This document shows, in pieces, positions 24,873 through 38,400 of a DNA stretch of 64,000 bases. Positions within the stretch are counted from its first letter, which is position 1; each line of letters begins with the position of its first letter. A program made the translations under genes and the position numbers. Source of the DNA: Vitellaria paradoxa (lineage: Eukaryota > Streptophyta > Magnoliopsida > Ericales > Sapotaceae); NCBI GenBank assembly GCA_019916065.1, contig CM034238.1:434001-498000 (forward strand), given 5' to 3'. A model generated the notes under the pieces. It had not been told where the DNA came from, searched no databases, and saw only the letters and a program-made list of their open reading frames with translations.

Positions 24873-25717
24873 AATTGTTTAACTGGTAAACAATAACTCG
24901 ACAGAAACTGTAGCAGGAGCAAAAATAGTTGTGACTTTAGAGAGTCTGGTGCAGATGGTTTTCTTCCTTCCTAGCTAGCAAAAATACATAAAATACTTAT
25001 TTACCTATTCTGCTGCACATGCTCTAATTATCTATCGTTCACCAGTGCGATACTTGAAATTATATAATAATATTTTATTAACAAAAATAAAATTTTAAAT
25101 ATATTATAATTATTTTAATAAAATTGTATAATTTTAAATGATAGTTATTACATTATTTTTTTATATTTATATTTTTATTTATGTTAATTTATTAAATAGA
25201 GTTAATTAAAATCAAGTTTTTATATGAATATAAAAAATTTATATTTTGTCAAATCTGAATTCTAAAAATTCAATTTAATTCTAGAATATATATTAAATCT
25301 CAAATCTCCTTAATCGAACTGATCTTTTTTTTTTTTTAACATTTGTCAAATTTTTAACATACACTTCTTTTTTTAACTATTCACTTGAATTAAAAATATT
25401 ATTAAAATAAATTTTCAACTTAATTGTTAACATGACAAATTTAAATTTTTATAAAAACTATTACTCCTAAACTTAATTACTAATATTTAGGTATTTTTAT
25501 CAATATTAACATTTAGGCATTTTTTGTGCTTTTAAATTTAAAATATACTAACTTTTTTAAATTTAAGTAATATTCAATAATTTCAAATTAATTTTCTAAA
25601 TTAATATTTGGACACAAATTTTATAACTATAACAAAATAATAAATAATTGAGTCCAACTATAATAGACTAATAAGCAAATAGGTTAATTTCATAAATTCA
25701 TGAGTTTTTACTGTCAT

Positions 25718-25809
25718 TTGTCACAATTTCAGTGACTTTATTCAAAGAAAAAAAAATAAAATTTTGTCACAATTTCAGTGACTTTATACAAAGAAAAAAA
25801 ATAAAATTT
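25718..25809. repeat. 46-bp tandem duplication
   Basis: TTGTCACAATTTCAGTGACT followed by CAAAG and an A-run is repeated at 25718 and 25764, almost unchanged. Confidence 0.9.
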
Positions 25810-26411
25810 AATCTAATAATCGATGTGAGATAAAAAAAAAAATTAATTCTTTGTAGATGAATGAAAAAAGAGTATTTAAACAATAAAGAGTATTTCTTCG
25901 TTAATGAATAAGAAAAAAATATTTGAAGATTAGAAAGTACCGAAGCATGTCATGTAAGAATAGAGTGAGAGGGAAGCGAAGAGAAAAATTATATTTTTTT
26001 AATAGTAAGTATAGATTAGTTCAGGATTATGATCCCGGTCCCAGAGCGAGAGAAGGATAAAACGCACTATCGACATCAGCCAGAGGGTGCGCACTGCGCT
26101 GTTAAACATTCTCCGGAGCAATTAACAACAGAGAACCCTCCCCCGGTGGGGAGATAAATAAAAGAGGAGACAAATGAAATCCTCCTTCAAGACCTAGTTT
26201 CTGTTTATATCTTATTTTACATGTGTGTGTGTGTGAATCTATGTACATATACACATATACGTATGTTTATATACACACTGATATATCTGTATTTTATTTC
26301 TAAAGCTTTCTCTCAATCTGCTTCCTCCATATATAAGCTATAGCTGTCCATTCGGATCTTGGAAAGCGAATTTTCGTGTGGCTTTTCTCTCGTTTTATTG
26401 GCATTCAATCA

Positions 26412-29400
26412 ATGGTGCTGGAAGATAACGAGAGCTGTGGTAGCCGAGTGGTGGAATCGTCGAAGGCCAACTCTCGGCAGCAGCGAATAAAGCTTGATGT
26501 TTACAATGAGGTCCTCCGTAGGCTCAAGGAATCGAACAACGAAGAGGCTACAGAGCCTGGTTTTGATGATGAACTTTGGGCTCACTTCAATCGCCTTCCC
26601 ACTCGGTACCTTTACTTTCACCCTACTTGTTTTTCTGTTTTGTTTCATTCAAGGTATATATAATTTTTATGCTTATATTCGTGTTATACGTGTATATATA
26701 ATATTTGATTTTGAGTGTTTTTGTCTCATATTTGCATGCACATACACCTATGTTTTTTATGTTTATTTATCTATTTTGTTTCGATCGAGATCTTGAATTT
26801 TTTCTACTTCCATTGGTCCTACCATGAGTTTTTATTTTATTTTATTTTATTTTCTGGTGTCTGTTTTTTTATTTTTTTTTTCTGTTCTATATTTCTTTTT
26901 ATTTTTTTGTTTGCCAGAATAATTTTTTGGTTCGTACATTAATTTCGTAGGAGGTTTGCTTAACTGGTGTATTTATGGTTCTCGCAGAGTACAATGGAGC
27001 ATTCTGTATTTTAATTTTATTTAGCAATTGGTTAGACTTCTCTGTCGTTATGATGTCACATGGTTCAGCGGAGCAAAATTAATAGATTTTTTTCCCCTCT
27101 GGATTTTCATCACATTTACCAATAGTTGGATTTCTCTCTTTCTCTGTCAGGCATAAACTGAATTTTTTTGGCAGTTGGAACTGATTAATTATTGAATGTA
27201 ATTACAGTTTTAAATAATATTTGAATGTTTGTATAGGCTTTTGATCTTCTGCATTTCAGATATGCACTTGATGTGAATGTGGAGAGGGCGGAAGATGTTC
27301 TTACACATAAGAGATTGCTGCAGCTGGCTCATGATCCTGCTAATAGGCCTGCATTTCTAATTCGATTAGTGCAGGTAGGTTGACTTTCTCTGCATTGAGG
27401 CAGCATCAGTTCACTCTTCATCACATATATCGAATCCCTAGTCCTTTTGGAGCAGCCATCAGTAATACCTTAGTTGCACAGTTTTAGCTGACATGATCTG
27501 GGATACTAGTAGATGTCATACGGGGGCAATGTCACATTAAGGGTTGTGTGCAATTGTCAGTTGTGAACTGATTGCTAACTACCAAATGAAAAATTCTGAT
27601 GGGTTAATCAAACATTAGGTAGGCATACACAAACATATGTTACTGTTGCAGAAATGAAGTTCTGATAATCAAAGGAATGGTATAATTAATTCTTCTGACT
27701 TTCCCAAGCATAGCAAGACAGACCTTGTGGATCCATAAACATCCATTAAAGTTCGTAAAGGGGTATAATTTTTAGGTTGACTAGAAAATATGCTGTCAAT
27801 CATGCTATCCATCAGTCCTCAAGCTTTAGAATAATTAGTCATTCTATATGCCCAGAGGTATGCAGGAGCAAAGGGATTATGTAGGAGACACATTGATTAT
27901 GGTCTGTGCTGCGTGTGCAAGCTCACTTTTCTTGCACTTTGGGTCCACAATGTTCCTTTGATGATATTGAAATCTTTATGGTGTATATACCATAAAACTA
28001 AATTCTATGGCATAAGTTGAAGCCTCCTGCACGTTTTAAATTATCCTTTATAATCTTGGACCAGAGTGCAGGATTATTGGCTTAGGATCTGGTAATATTT
28101 TGTTTGGTGACCATTGGGATTTTCTTTTATGATTTCGTATTATTTCTTCTGATTTGTTCACATATTTTCAGAGATTTGGGAAAGCCTTTCTGTATTGTTG
28201 ATTTACCATTGCTAGAGTGTTGTACTTCATCAAGAATGAAGCATGAGCATTTCTTTCTAAGATTTTCCACTGTTTCAATTTTGTTGATTATAGAAGTTTT
28301 ACTGGTATAGTTGGTCTAAACTTAATTGTTTGGTGGAATGCATCTTGTCAATTGCTTTCTCCTACAGGTCCCTCCCATCTCGGACGGGAATGCAGCTGAT
28401 TCTGCTCATTCAACCTCTCCGGGGAATGAAGGTGCTCAAAGGTATGATTTCTAAGCAACTGACTTGCAAGATTTCGTAGCTTTTGTTGGATGTAGTTTCC
28501 ATCCTGAATATCAGTGCCTGAGTGGTTTATGAATGGAACTTATATTTCATTTAGTTATTCCATTGATTATTATTTTAATTAGTATTGATATGTGCCTTCT
28601 ATTAATATGTCAGCATTCATCCACCGCCTGCCTTTGGTTCATCTCCAAATCTTGAAGCACTTGCAGTTGAAGGAAACAAAACTCATGTTCAAGATGGTGA
28701 CAGTGCTGTTTCCCGCATACAGTATTCACGGTATACAATGCAGAATTCACATAAACATCTCATTTTTGCCTGAATTTCCTCATATCCAGACCATCTTTTG
28801 ATTCTTCCCTAGGAGTTCAAAGGATATATGCTCATGATATTTTTTTAAGCGACCAAAAAATAATGTGTCCCTACATTTCCATGTGTGTATGTTTTCACTT
28901 GTATGCTTGTGCCTGCTTAATCCCATTTTTGAAACGAATGAAACAATTTTACATTTCCATCTGTTTGTAGGATAGTCGCTTATTTGCTCTGAAATGGAAT
29001 CTTTTCTCCTTGAACCCAGCCATTTTGTTGCTCGGTCACTCAGTCATCATCAAATCAGTGCAGTTTGGCTTAGACTAAAGTTACTATTTAGTTGATTCTT
29101 CTTTTTATTGAGAGCCAATAGTTGTTATTGTTGTAAAACAGTAAATTGTTCATACAGTTATATGCTATAAAGGAGATATAGGCTTCTTATGTACTTGGCA
29201 TTTGGAAAAAAAGTTGAATGGAAAATGAAAATTTTCTTCGAGTCAGAATTGTTGAAAGCAGAAACTCAGCAATCCCAAATGAATACTCATATGTAGGAAG
29301 CGACTGACACTCTGATTGAAGGGTTTAATGGTGTTCTGTTTTGATCTAGTAATCTCTATAGTGATATCACTTACATCAATAGTTCTATCAGTTCTGTTTC

Positions 29401-32400
29401 TAGCAATTTGTAAAATGAATTCACAGATTTGCTTTGTATGGTTTATGCTTTTATGTGATTGACAACTATGCAGGCCCATGCATGAAATCACATTTTCAAC
29501 AGATGATAAGCCAAAACTCCTCAGTCAGGTAGTTGGTCTGTTTACTTATTCTGGTACAGTTGTCTTGTCATATGAGTCTGAAGTTGCTGCATCACTGCAA
29601 TGAACTGATAGACTTGGTCCATTGATTAAATCTTTATGTGATCTCTATGTTTATAAAAGCATCTGGGTATCATTATGGACTTTTGACTTAGTATAGTGGT
29701 TGAAGGCTTATTACTGCGTTTCCATGCACAAAACAGCCCGCAGTCTCTTCATCATTGTTTGGTAGGTTCCAGAGTCTCAATCTTAGCACACAACTCAAGA
29801 GGGCATGTATTGTTAAACTTGCCTTTCTGATTAGTCATTATTTAACAAAAGAGGGTGAGTGAATAGGGTATAACTATGTTTCAAGTAAATTCATTGGTTC
29901 AAAGACATGAAAATGCATTCTACTTGTCAACCACAGCCAGATGTGTAATTTTTTTTCCCCTTTGCTGTAAATATTTAGGCATGACAATCATAAATTCCAC
30001 CATTGTTTGAGAGAAAGGCAAGGTTTTAAAATCTTTGATGTGTATTCTATTTTTTGACTCAAGTAGGTTTCTCTTTTGACTTGGTGAAATTTTCCATGTG
30101 ACAAAATTTTAAATCCTGGATGTATGAACTATGAAGCACGGGAAGCACGTCCTTGAAAAGTACAATGCTTTTGAGTTTTGACTGTGTGCTTGCACCACAT
30201 GGTTACTCACATGTATGACATCTGCAGTTGACAGCATTACTAGCTGAGGTTGGGCTGAACATCCAAGAAGCACATGCTTTTTCTACGACAGATGGGTACT
30301 CATTGGATGTATTTGTTGTTGATGGTTGGCCTAATGAGGTAATTTATTATCCTGATTTTTCATCGAATTTGTATGTTGGATGCTTGTATCCTTATGGAAA
30401 ACAGATTAGGCTACCTGGCTTATACTATATTTTCAAGTTTTACTTTCTTCCTTTTCAGTGTAAGCATCGCGATCTTTGAAAAGCTCAGATCATAATTTCT
30501 GTATTTCAAATTCACTTTTGTTAGAATACTGAATGGAATGCTGAACCTTGCATCCAGAGTTTTATACCTTCTCATCCTTTTCTGAAGCAGGAAAATATAT
30601 CCATTTATCTGAATTCCATAATATACTGTTTGGTAATTTAAATTTTAGGAAGTTAAAAACAAATCTAAATTTCTTTCAAATATCTTTACATTATAATGCG
30701 CAAGCATGATGTGATTCTGCCGTGTTTTCTGTTTTCTTTTTTTTATAAATTTCTACCCCGTTTTCTGTTTCAATTCACTAGTTTTGGTGTTGGTTGATTT
30801 ATTGTCATTTTTTAGGAAATTGAGCAGCTTCGAACTGCATTAGAAAAGGAACTGTTGAAGATTGAGGTACTAATATGCTATTTTTTATATAATCTTGTGT
30901 TTGTAACTTTGTATTGGATTCCTAGAAATTGTGTTATGATGTGGAGCATCAGTTAAACGCTTTTTTACCTTTTATTTTAGCTCAGCTGATACTTGACAGT
31001 AAATTTTGTTTATCCATCGGTATATTTTGAATTAGTCTGTGATCTGTAGGCCCGGCAGTTTTTGGTTTTAATTACTCTAGTGTTTGTCATGGAAATGTTT
31101 TTCTGGAGCTGCACTTTGGAGGTTTTATTTATGCAGAATTTACTTTTACACTGGAAGCATTTACTGTTTATTTTATACCCAATTATTATATTGGGAGGAG
31201 CATCTATGCTCTTTCCCCACATCTCCTGTTCTTTTTGTGGTCATTGGTTGGGCTTGGGGAATGTTGATTGCAATCTGGTAACAGACCATTAACTTTTATA
31301 GATATAAGCAGTCTCTTTCTTTTTTTTTTTGGGTTGTATTTTGACCCGACGCATACCCACCCATTTGCCATCCCTTGGTAAAACTTCACGTTTTTGCATT
31401 AATATGTCATATATAATGTGTTTTCCTTCTCTATGCCAGTTTTTGATAGTCGGTAACAAATTGATTATTAACTAGGCATTTGGACTTGCTATGCAGAACC
31501 AGTCCTGGCTAAACTGTATTTTGTCATCTCCCATTGGTGAGGAGCAAACTGTGATCAAACATGAACCCAATCATTTGACAATACCTAATGATGGAACTGA
31601 TGTCTGGGAAATTGATCCTCAACTTCTGAAATTTGAACGAAAAGTTGCTTCAGGGTCGTATGGTGATTTGTAAGTTAATCATGTTTTAAACACTTCTTGT
31701 GATCGTGTGTTTATTTTTCAATTAACTAAATATTTTGATTAAAGCAGATATAAAGGTACATACTGTAGTCAGGAAGTAGCTATCAAAGTCCTTAAGCCTG
31801 AGCGTGTAAATTCAGGCATGCAGAGGGAGTTTGCTCAAGAAGTATATATTATGAGGTTTGTCGAATCATTAGTTTTCCTTTGAGCATAGGATTATAGCAT
31901 TGTATAAATCCTTCATGATGCAACATTGTTGCACTTCTTTAATTATTTAATAAAATCCCTACCTTAGGGGTCGTTTGGTTTGCTGAAAAACTCCAAAAAA
32001 CTCTATAAATCTCTGTTAACTTTATATCACATCAACTTTTTCTCTCACTGCACGCATTACGAACTCTCCTCAAACCACAATTTATCTCAATTTATCTTAT
32101 TTTTTCTTACTCCAAACAAACCCTTAGTAAAATAAAAAATAAAGAACAAAAGACAGTTTGTCATCATCATTTTTCCGCAGCTAATAACTGCAATAATTTA
32201 CTCCTCCTTAGGGCTTTTGTTCTATGCCTGGATTAGGACACTGATATCAGTTTTTTCAGTACCTTGGGTATTTTCTTACAGATCTTAAGCTTGCCATATT
32301 TATAACAATTCTGTTGACTGCTCAGATTTAATTCTTATATTTTACTAGGAAGTTCATTGTATTCTATTTTTGTTGATCATGATATATGTGGGTACCTCGG

Positions 32401-35400
32401 CTACATCAACATGACCCAGGACACACCCATACCTAAAGGACACATCAGGGAGAAGCCTCTACAGGATGTCACTGCGGGGGGAGACTTAACCATCAGGAGA
32501 AAGCCTCCCGCTTGATTCCACCACAAGTGGACTCAACTAAGAGGAGGGAGTCTCCCACACAGTAACACTGTAGGGGGACTCATCCTCAAGGAACTCTCAT
32601 TGGCGACACCATAGGAGTTTCTTGGATCTGGGGCAAGGTTCAGGGATTTCTTTGATAGGCAATCCCATTCCTTCACTTAGCAGGTTCACTAGGGACCAGT
32701 GGTTTGGTGGTTAGAATTAAGGAATCAATGAGACTCCCTCGACCAATCTAAATAGAGATCTCCGGAAGCTGTCCTTACCATATGAGGGTGTGTCAAGCTA
32801 AGGCTAAATTCTCACTAGGCAAATATAGAGTCTTGACCCGTGCCCTATAGTACTCCTCCTGTCATATATATTCATTCATTCTATCACCATTATTATCACC
32901 AAAATTACTCTATTTCTACGATCTCTCTCTTTTACTCTAGATTGTCTTGATTCTCACTCCACCTGCCACCGATGACTTTGCCATAGACGATTAACATTGT
33001 TCCTAGTTGGTTAGATCCTCCCTTCTAGGTCTAATCACCCACAATATCATGAGCTGATTATGCTGATGTAGTAGTTGGTGTTCCGTTGTTCAGATTGTTA
33101 TTTCTCTTGCCAAATGTGCCAAAAGTCAGCATTGGTTTGGATTTTAAATTTCCACTTCAGTCTGTTGTTCCAACAGCACTCCCCCCCCCCCCCAAAAAAA
33201 ATAATAATAAAATGAATAAATAAAAAAAAAATAAAATCTGCACACGAAGACAACATTGTGGTGTTATCATGTTATCCCATTGATTTTACATTAGTTATCA
33301 TTGTTTTGCCTCAATGATATTACATGGCTGGTTCATGTTGCTTTCCATCAGTAGAAAGCAGAAATGCAGTGATCTCTCTTAGAGTCCTGATAGTTTGGGT
33401 CGTCTAACGTAAGCCACCTTGGCATGCAGGAAAGTTCGGCACAAGAATGTTGTACAATTCATAGGTGCTTGTACCAAACCTCCAAGTTTATGCATTGTTA
33501 CAGGTATATTCTTATATATGAATAATGCAAAATGAATGCTCTCTTTTCCCTTTGCAGTTGGATATATGTATGTGTGTGTGTGTATTCCCTTTACTCTATT
33601 GGGATCTTTCGTTAATACTCACCACAATTTTTTTCCCCTTGAACTCCAGAATATATGTCTGGTGGAAGTGTATATGACTATCTTCACAAACAAAAGGGTA
33701 CTTTTAAACTACCCTCTTTGCTAAGAGTAGCGATTGATATATCGAAGGGTATGAACTACCTGCACCAGAACAATATAATTCACAGAGATTTGAAGGCTGC
33801 CAATCTTCTGATGGATGAAAATGAAGTGAGATACTTTCTTTAATTATATTTTCAATAATGTGAATCTTGTTTGTTATACTGTGTTGTTCTTTTCTCGGGG
33901 GACTCATTCTTAAAAGAATCCACAATATGCAAAACTTCCAAACCCCCCCCCCTGGCGGGGGAAAACAAAATAATAATAATAATCACTTTATGGTATGTTT
34001 TGCATTGCAGGTTGGTGGTGTTAAACAATGTTTAGAGAATTTTTATATCTTGGTTTGCATTACAGGTTGTTAAGGTGGCTGATTTTGGAGTTGCCAGGGT
34101 GAAAGCTCAATCTGGAGTTATGACAGCAGAAACTGGGACATATCGATGGATGGCTCCTGAGGTATGTGTTTTTACTTTTTAAGTTTTTGACCATCTGCAA
34201 TTCAAATTGGCATCTGTTTGTAATTTTTAGTGGAATTTGCTGCTTGTCTGTTTTTTACTTTCCATAGTCTTTTAGATCAATAAATTGATATTTTATTTTT
34301 AAAAAGAAGCATCGAGCAGATGCTCCTCAATTACAATAAGAAGGATAATTCCTTTTTTTATGGATCATTTACTTTCCATAGGCTTCAAAGTGGTATTATT
34401 TTCAATCAGGTCACTCCTAATACTCAGTTGTAGTTTAGATCATATATCCATCATGTGCTTATTTTCCATAGAATCCTTTCACAAGATGATTAATGCTATG
34501 ATTGTTCCATCTATGATTCTACGTGATTATAATTGTAGCTTTGATTAATACATGGATGTTTTCCAATTTTTCCGATGTATCTACTTTTTACTTTGCTGGG
34601 ATTTGAGAGTCATGATTTTCTACCAGGTTGCTCCCACTGCTTATTTTGTAGTTTGGAGTAAAGCCTTAGTGTTTGCTAGGTGCCTAGATGTGATGTCCCT
34701 ATAGTGTAAAGAATACTAAAAGGAGAAAAAAGACACAACATAGCTGTCCACAATAGCAGTCTGCTCTATATTGAAGTTACTGGCACCGTGCAGCCAGTTC
34801 AGCTGATATACAAAATCAACCAAACAGTTGTGAAATTGTAGGTATAATATGGGACTAGTAGTCATATGGTACTGATATGAGCTATTAAGGTGCAGTGCTT
34901 GGCTTGGTTGTTTTAACTTCTCTCTTTCTCTCACACAGACAATTCTAAATTATTTGGTTAATATGGGCAAATGGCAATATCTATGGCCTTGTAATGTAGC
35001 CTGATCTCTAGATTTTTTTTCTTTGGGCTGATATTGAGTGGCCATATTGGTGTCACGAGTTTGGACGGATTCCAAGAAGATTTGTGTGGTAGCATCAAAA
35101 CAAATTTAGTAGGCAGTGCTGCCTCTTTCCTTAATGGCAAAGGTCAATGAAAATCAATCGGGTTTTCTGGGTCATTCTTATGTATTTCTAATGGATTTTT
35201 TATTGCAGTATTCACTTATGATAATCATTTTATTGTGAAGGTTATAGAACATAAGCCCTATGATCACAAGGCTGATGTTTTTAGCTTTGCGATTGTTGTG
35301 TGGGAGCTGCTAACGGGGAAGGTATTGTTTTGTAGTGACAACTATTTGATTTTGTATTAGTACTTGTTAGTATTCAGTTATATTTGTTTATGTTTGGCTT

Positions 35401-38400
35401 TTGCAGCTTCCATACGAGTACTTAACCCCATTGCAAGCAGCTGTTGGAGTAGTGCAGAAGGTAAAAATACCCTTGCATTGTTTGTCATCGGTACCGCATA
35501 GTTCTCTCCCTGTGCAGAGTCGTGACCATGATCCAAGATGGTCAGAGATTGAGATGATTCTATTTGGAAGTTAAGATTTCTGTGAAAATAACCCAAGGGA
35601 CTTTCTTTGACTTGTTTACAGGGTCTACGGCCTACTATCCCAAAGAACACTCATCCAAAACTTGCTGAGCTGCTTGAGAGATGCTGGCAGCAAGACCCAA
35701 CTTTGAGACCTGACTTCTCTGAAATAATAGATATCCTGCTGCAAATTGCAAAGGAGGTAACTGTTAATGTATGTGGTATAATTAATGTAGTGTTAATGTA
35801 GAAAGTGTATCTAATCACTTGGTTATCCAAATGGACACCAAGGTAATGTGTATAGTCACTCTTTTTGTGTATATAAATTCATACATCAGAATTCAGTCTG
35901 AGCGTGCAATTTTTCCCATTTCACTAAGTTTTACAAGGTATCAAAGCCTTAGCCTTCCTGGTCCTATTCCTAGCTTCTGTTAGCTTCTCTCGCAAGTTTG
36001 CCAATCAATGTCCAGTGCAACGGAAGCGAAGGTCGGAGCTTCAACAAGCATAAGTCCATTACCAAGCCATTGTTTCAGAAATCTAACCATATCGGTGTAG
36101 TCGACGAAGAGAGGCAATCGTCGCCGGAACAACACCATTGCTGGAAAGTCTGTCACGCGCCCCCGTATGCCGTCTGTTCATCTGCGCGTGGGCTTCATGT
36201 GTCTCCATTGAAGTTACGCGTGCAAGCGTGTGGAGCTCCAATGGAAGTCCGACCTTCTTGGCAGCCTTCTCTCCACCAGGCGACCCTACCAGTATTCTTC
36301 TTTCATTGTTTTGGCAAACCTTTATCTCTTTGTCCATTTCAGCCCTCCATTGTGTCCTTGTACTGCTCCAAACTCTATTGTTGTGTACTGTAGTTAGTTT
36401 TTAAATGGCTTCTAAGATATTTGTTGAACAAAAATTGATTGGTGGCTCAATTCCCATGCCTCAACAGTTAACCACAAGGAAATTGAATGGAATGAATTAC
36501 ATTCAATGGTCCAAGGCTATTAAAATTGCACTAATGGGGCATAGAAAGCAGAAGCATTTGACTAAATCTGGACCTTCTGAAGATGATCCTAATTACAATA
36601 CTTAGATCCAAGAAGATGCTTATCTTGTTAGTTTATTATGGAATTCCATGGAGCCCAACATTGCTGACGTGTATCCATCTTGACACATGTAAAGATATAT
36701 GTGAGTATATTCGTCTTTTGTTCTGTCGTGATCTCACTTGGGTGTATGATCTATCATTGGAATTCTTTCAACTCTAATAGTCCGGTAGACCAGTTGCTGA
36801 ATATTTTGCCTCTCTGAAGCATATCCATGAGAAATTAAACTCTTTGCAACCATTATCCACAGATATCAACATAATGCAGAAACAGATAAAACAAAGGGTG
36901 GTACTTTGTTTTCTTGTCGGTTTAGACTCGAAGTTCGAGCTGGTAAAAGCCCAGATTCTCAGTGGAACTACTCTTCCCTCATTTATAAAAACTTTTCCTA
37001 TGGTTATGAGGGCTACTTCTAAGGATTCATCTACCACTCTAGATTCTGCTCATTTTGATCTAATCAATTAGACTTCCGTACACAACTAAAGTCCTATTTA
37101 TAAGCCTCCATCTTAGTTTGGTGAATGTGGTCATGGAGGACGTGGTTGTGGAGGTTGTGGTACTAGACCTAAATGCTTTAATTGTGGACATGTTGGACAC
37201 GTTAGGGAGAATTGCTAGGACCTTCATGGGAAGCCAGCCCATATGGTTCATGCAGCTTCATCTGATATCCCTACTTCTTTAAATAAACTTAGCACAGGTA
37301 AATCATCAACTGTGACTCTTTCAGGAGAAGAATATGTCAAATTTTTTCAGTATCAAACGGCTCAACAGGCATCTCTTCCAATAGCTTCTTTAGCTCATTG
37401 AGATAATTCTACTACTTTTGTGTCCTCCTCTTCACATACATCTTGGGTTATTGATTTTGGTACTTCAGACCACATGCCTAAAACTTTTTCATTGTTTTTT
37501 GATATTCAGTGCTCTCCTATCCCCAATGTCACCACAGCTAATGGTTCATCTAATCTAGTAAAGAGTGTCGGTAAAATTTGTCCATCTCCTATTTTGTCCT
37601 TATTTTCAACTTTATATGTTCTTTCCTTATCTTTCAACCTCCTATCTGTGAGTAAACTCACCAGATAATTGAATTGCTCAATGATATTCGTTCTTGATTC
37701 TGTGATTATTCAGGATTTGAAGACAAGGAAGAAGACTGGAGAAGAGCATGAAGCTCAGAGACTCTATTATCTAGCTGGTTCTTCGTCTATCACTTGTTTT
37801 GCAACTGCCTCACCGTTTGAAATTCATTGTCGATTGAGTCATCCGTCTTTTGACAGGTTGAAATTTATGGTTCCAAGTTTGAGCCAACTTCAGTCTTTAG
37901 ATTGCCAATCTTGTCAGTTAGGAAAGCATCATTGTGTTTCTTTCAGTTTGAGAGTCAATAACAGGTCTTTAAGTCTTTTTCATTTTGTTTATTTAGGTTT
38001 ATAGGGACCTAGTCGAGTCGTGTCAAAGTTGGGGTTCAAGTATTTTGTTACATTTATTGATGATTTTTCAAGACTTGCATGGATTTGCTTAATGAAAGAC
38101 CGTTCTGAGTTATTGTCTACTTTTCAATTCTTTTGTATTGAAATAAAAACTCAGTTTGATATGTCTATTAAAATTTTTTGCAGTGATAATGTCAAAGAAT
38201 ACTTTTCTAAGCCTTTCACATATTTTATGTCGTCATTTAGCATGCTTTATTAGTCATCTTATCCTTGCACTCCACAATAGAATCCACAACAGAATGGAGT
38301 TGCTAAGAGGAAAAATTTACATTTGGTTGAAACAGTTCGTTGTTAAATGTTTATATGAAGGTTTCAAAGATTTTTTGGGGGATGCTATTCTCACAGTATT

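Larger units (their letters stand above)
22416..26411. other. Intergenic region and kinase upstream region
   Basis: Very AT-rich. It holds two tandem repeats (listed separately). A possible worn non-autonomous element lies near 24655-25030, with ends resembling GGGCAAGTGTATTAATAG and CACATGCTCTAATT. The last 300 bp or so, with GT and TATA/ATAT tracts at 26222-26300, is the probable promoter and 5' UTR of the kinase gene. No other coding sequence is supported. Confidence 0.6.

Noticed and set aside
24655..25035. Possible non-autonomous element with GGGCAAGTGTATTAATAG and CACATGCTCTAATT edges
   Set aside because: The edges mirror each other weakly and no target duplication could be matched.
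26376..26411. Upstream in-frame extension of the kinase start
   Set aside because: It would need a GTG start; the ATG at 26412 gives the conserved MVLEDNESC beginning.
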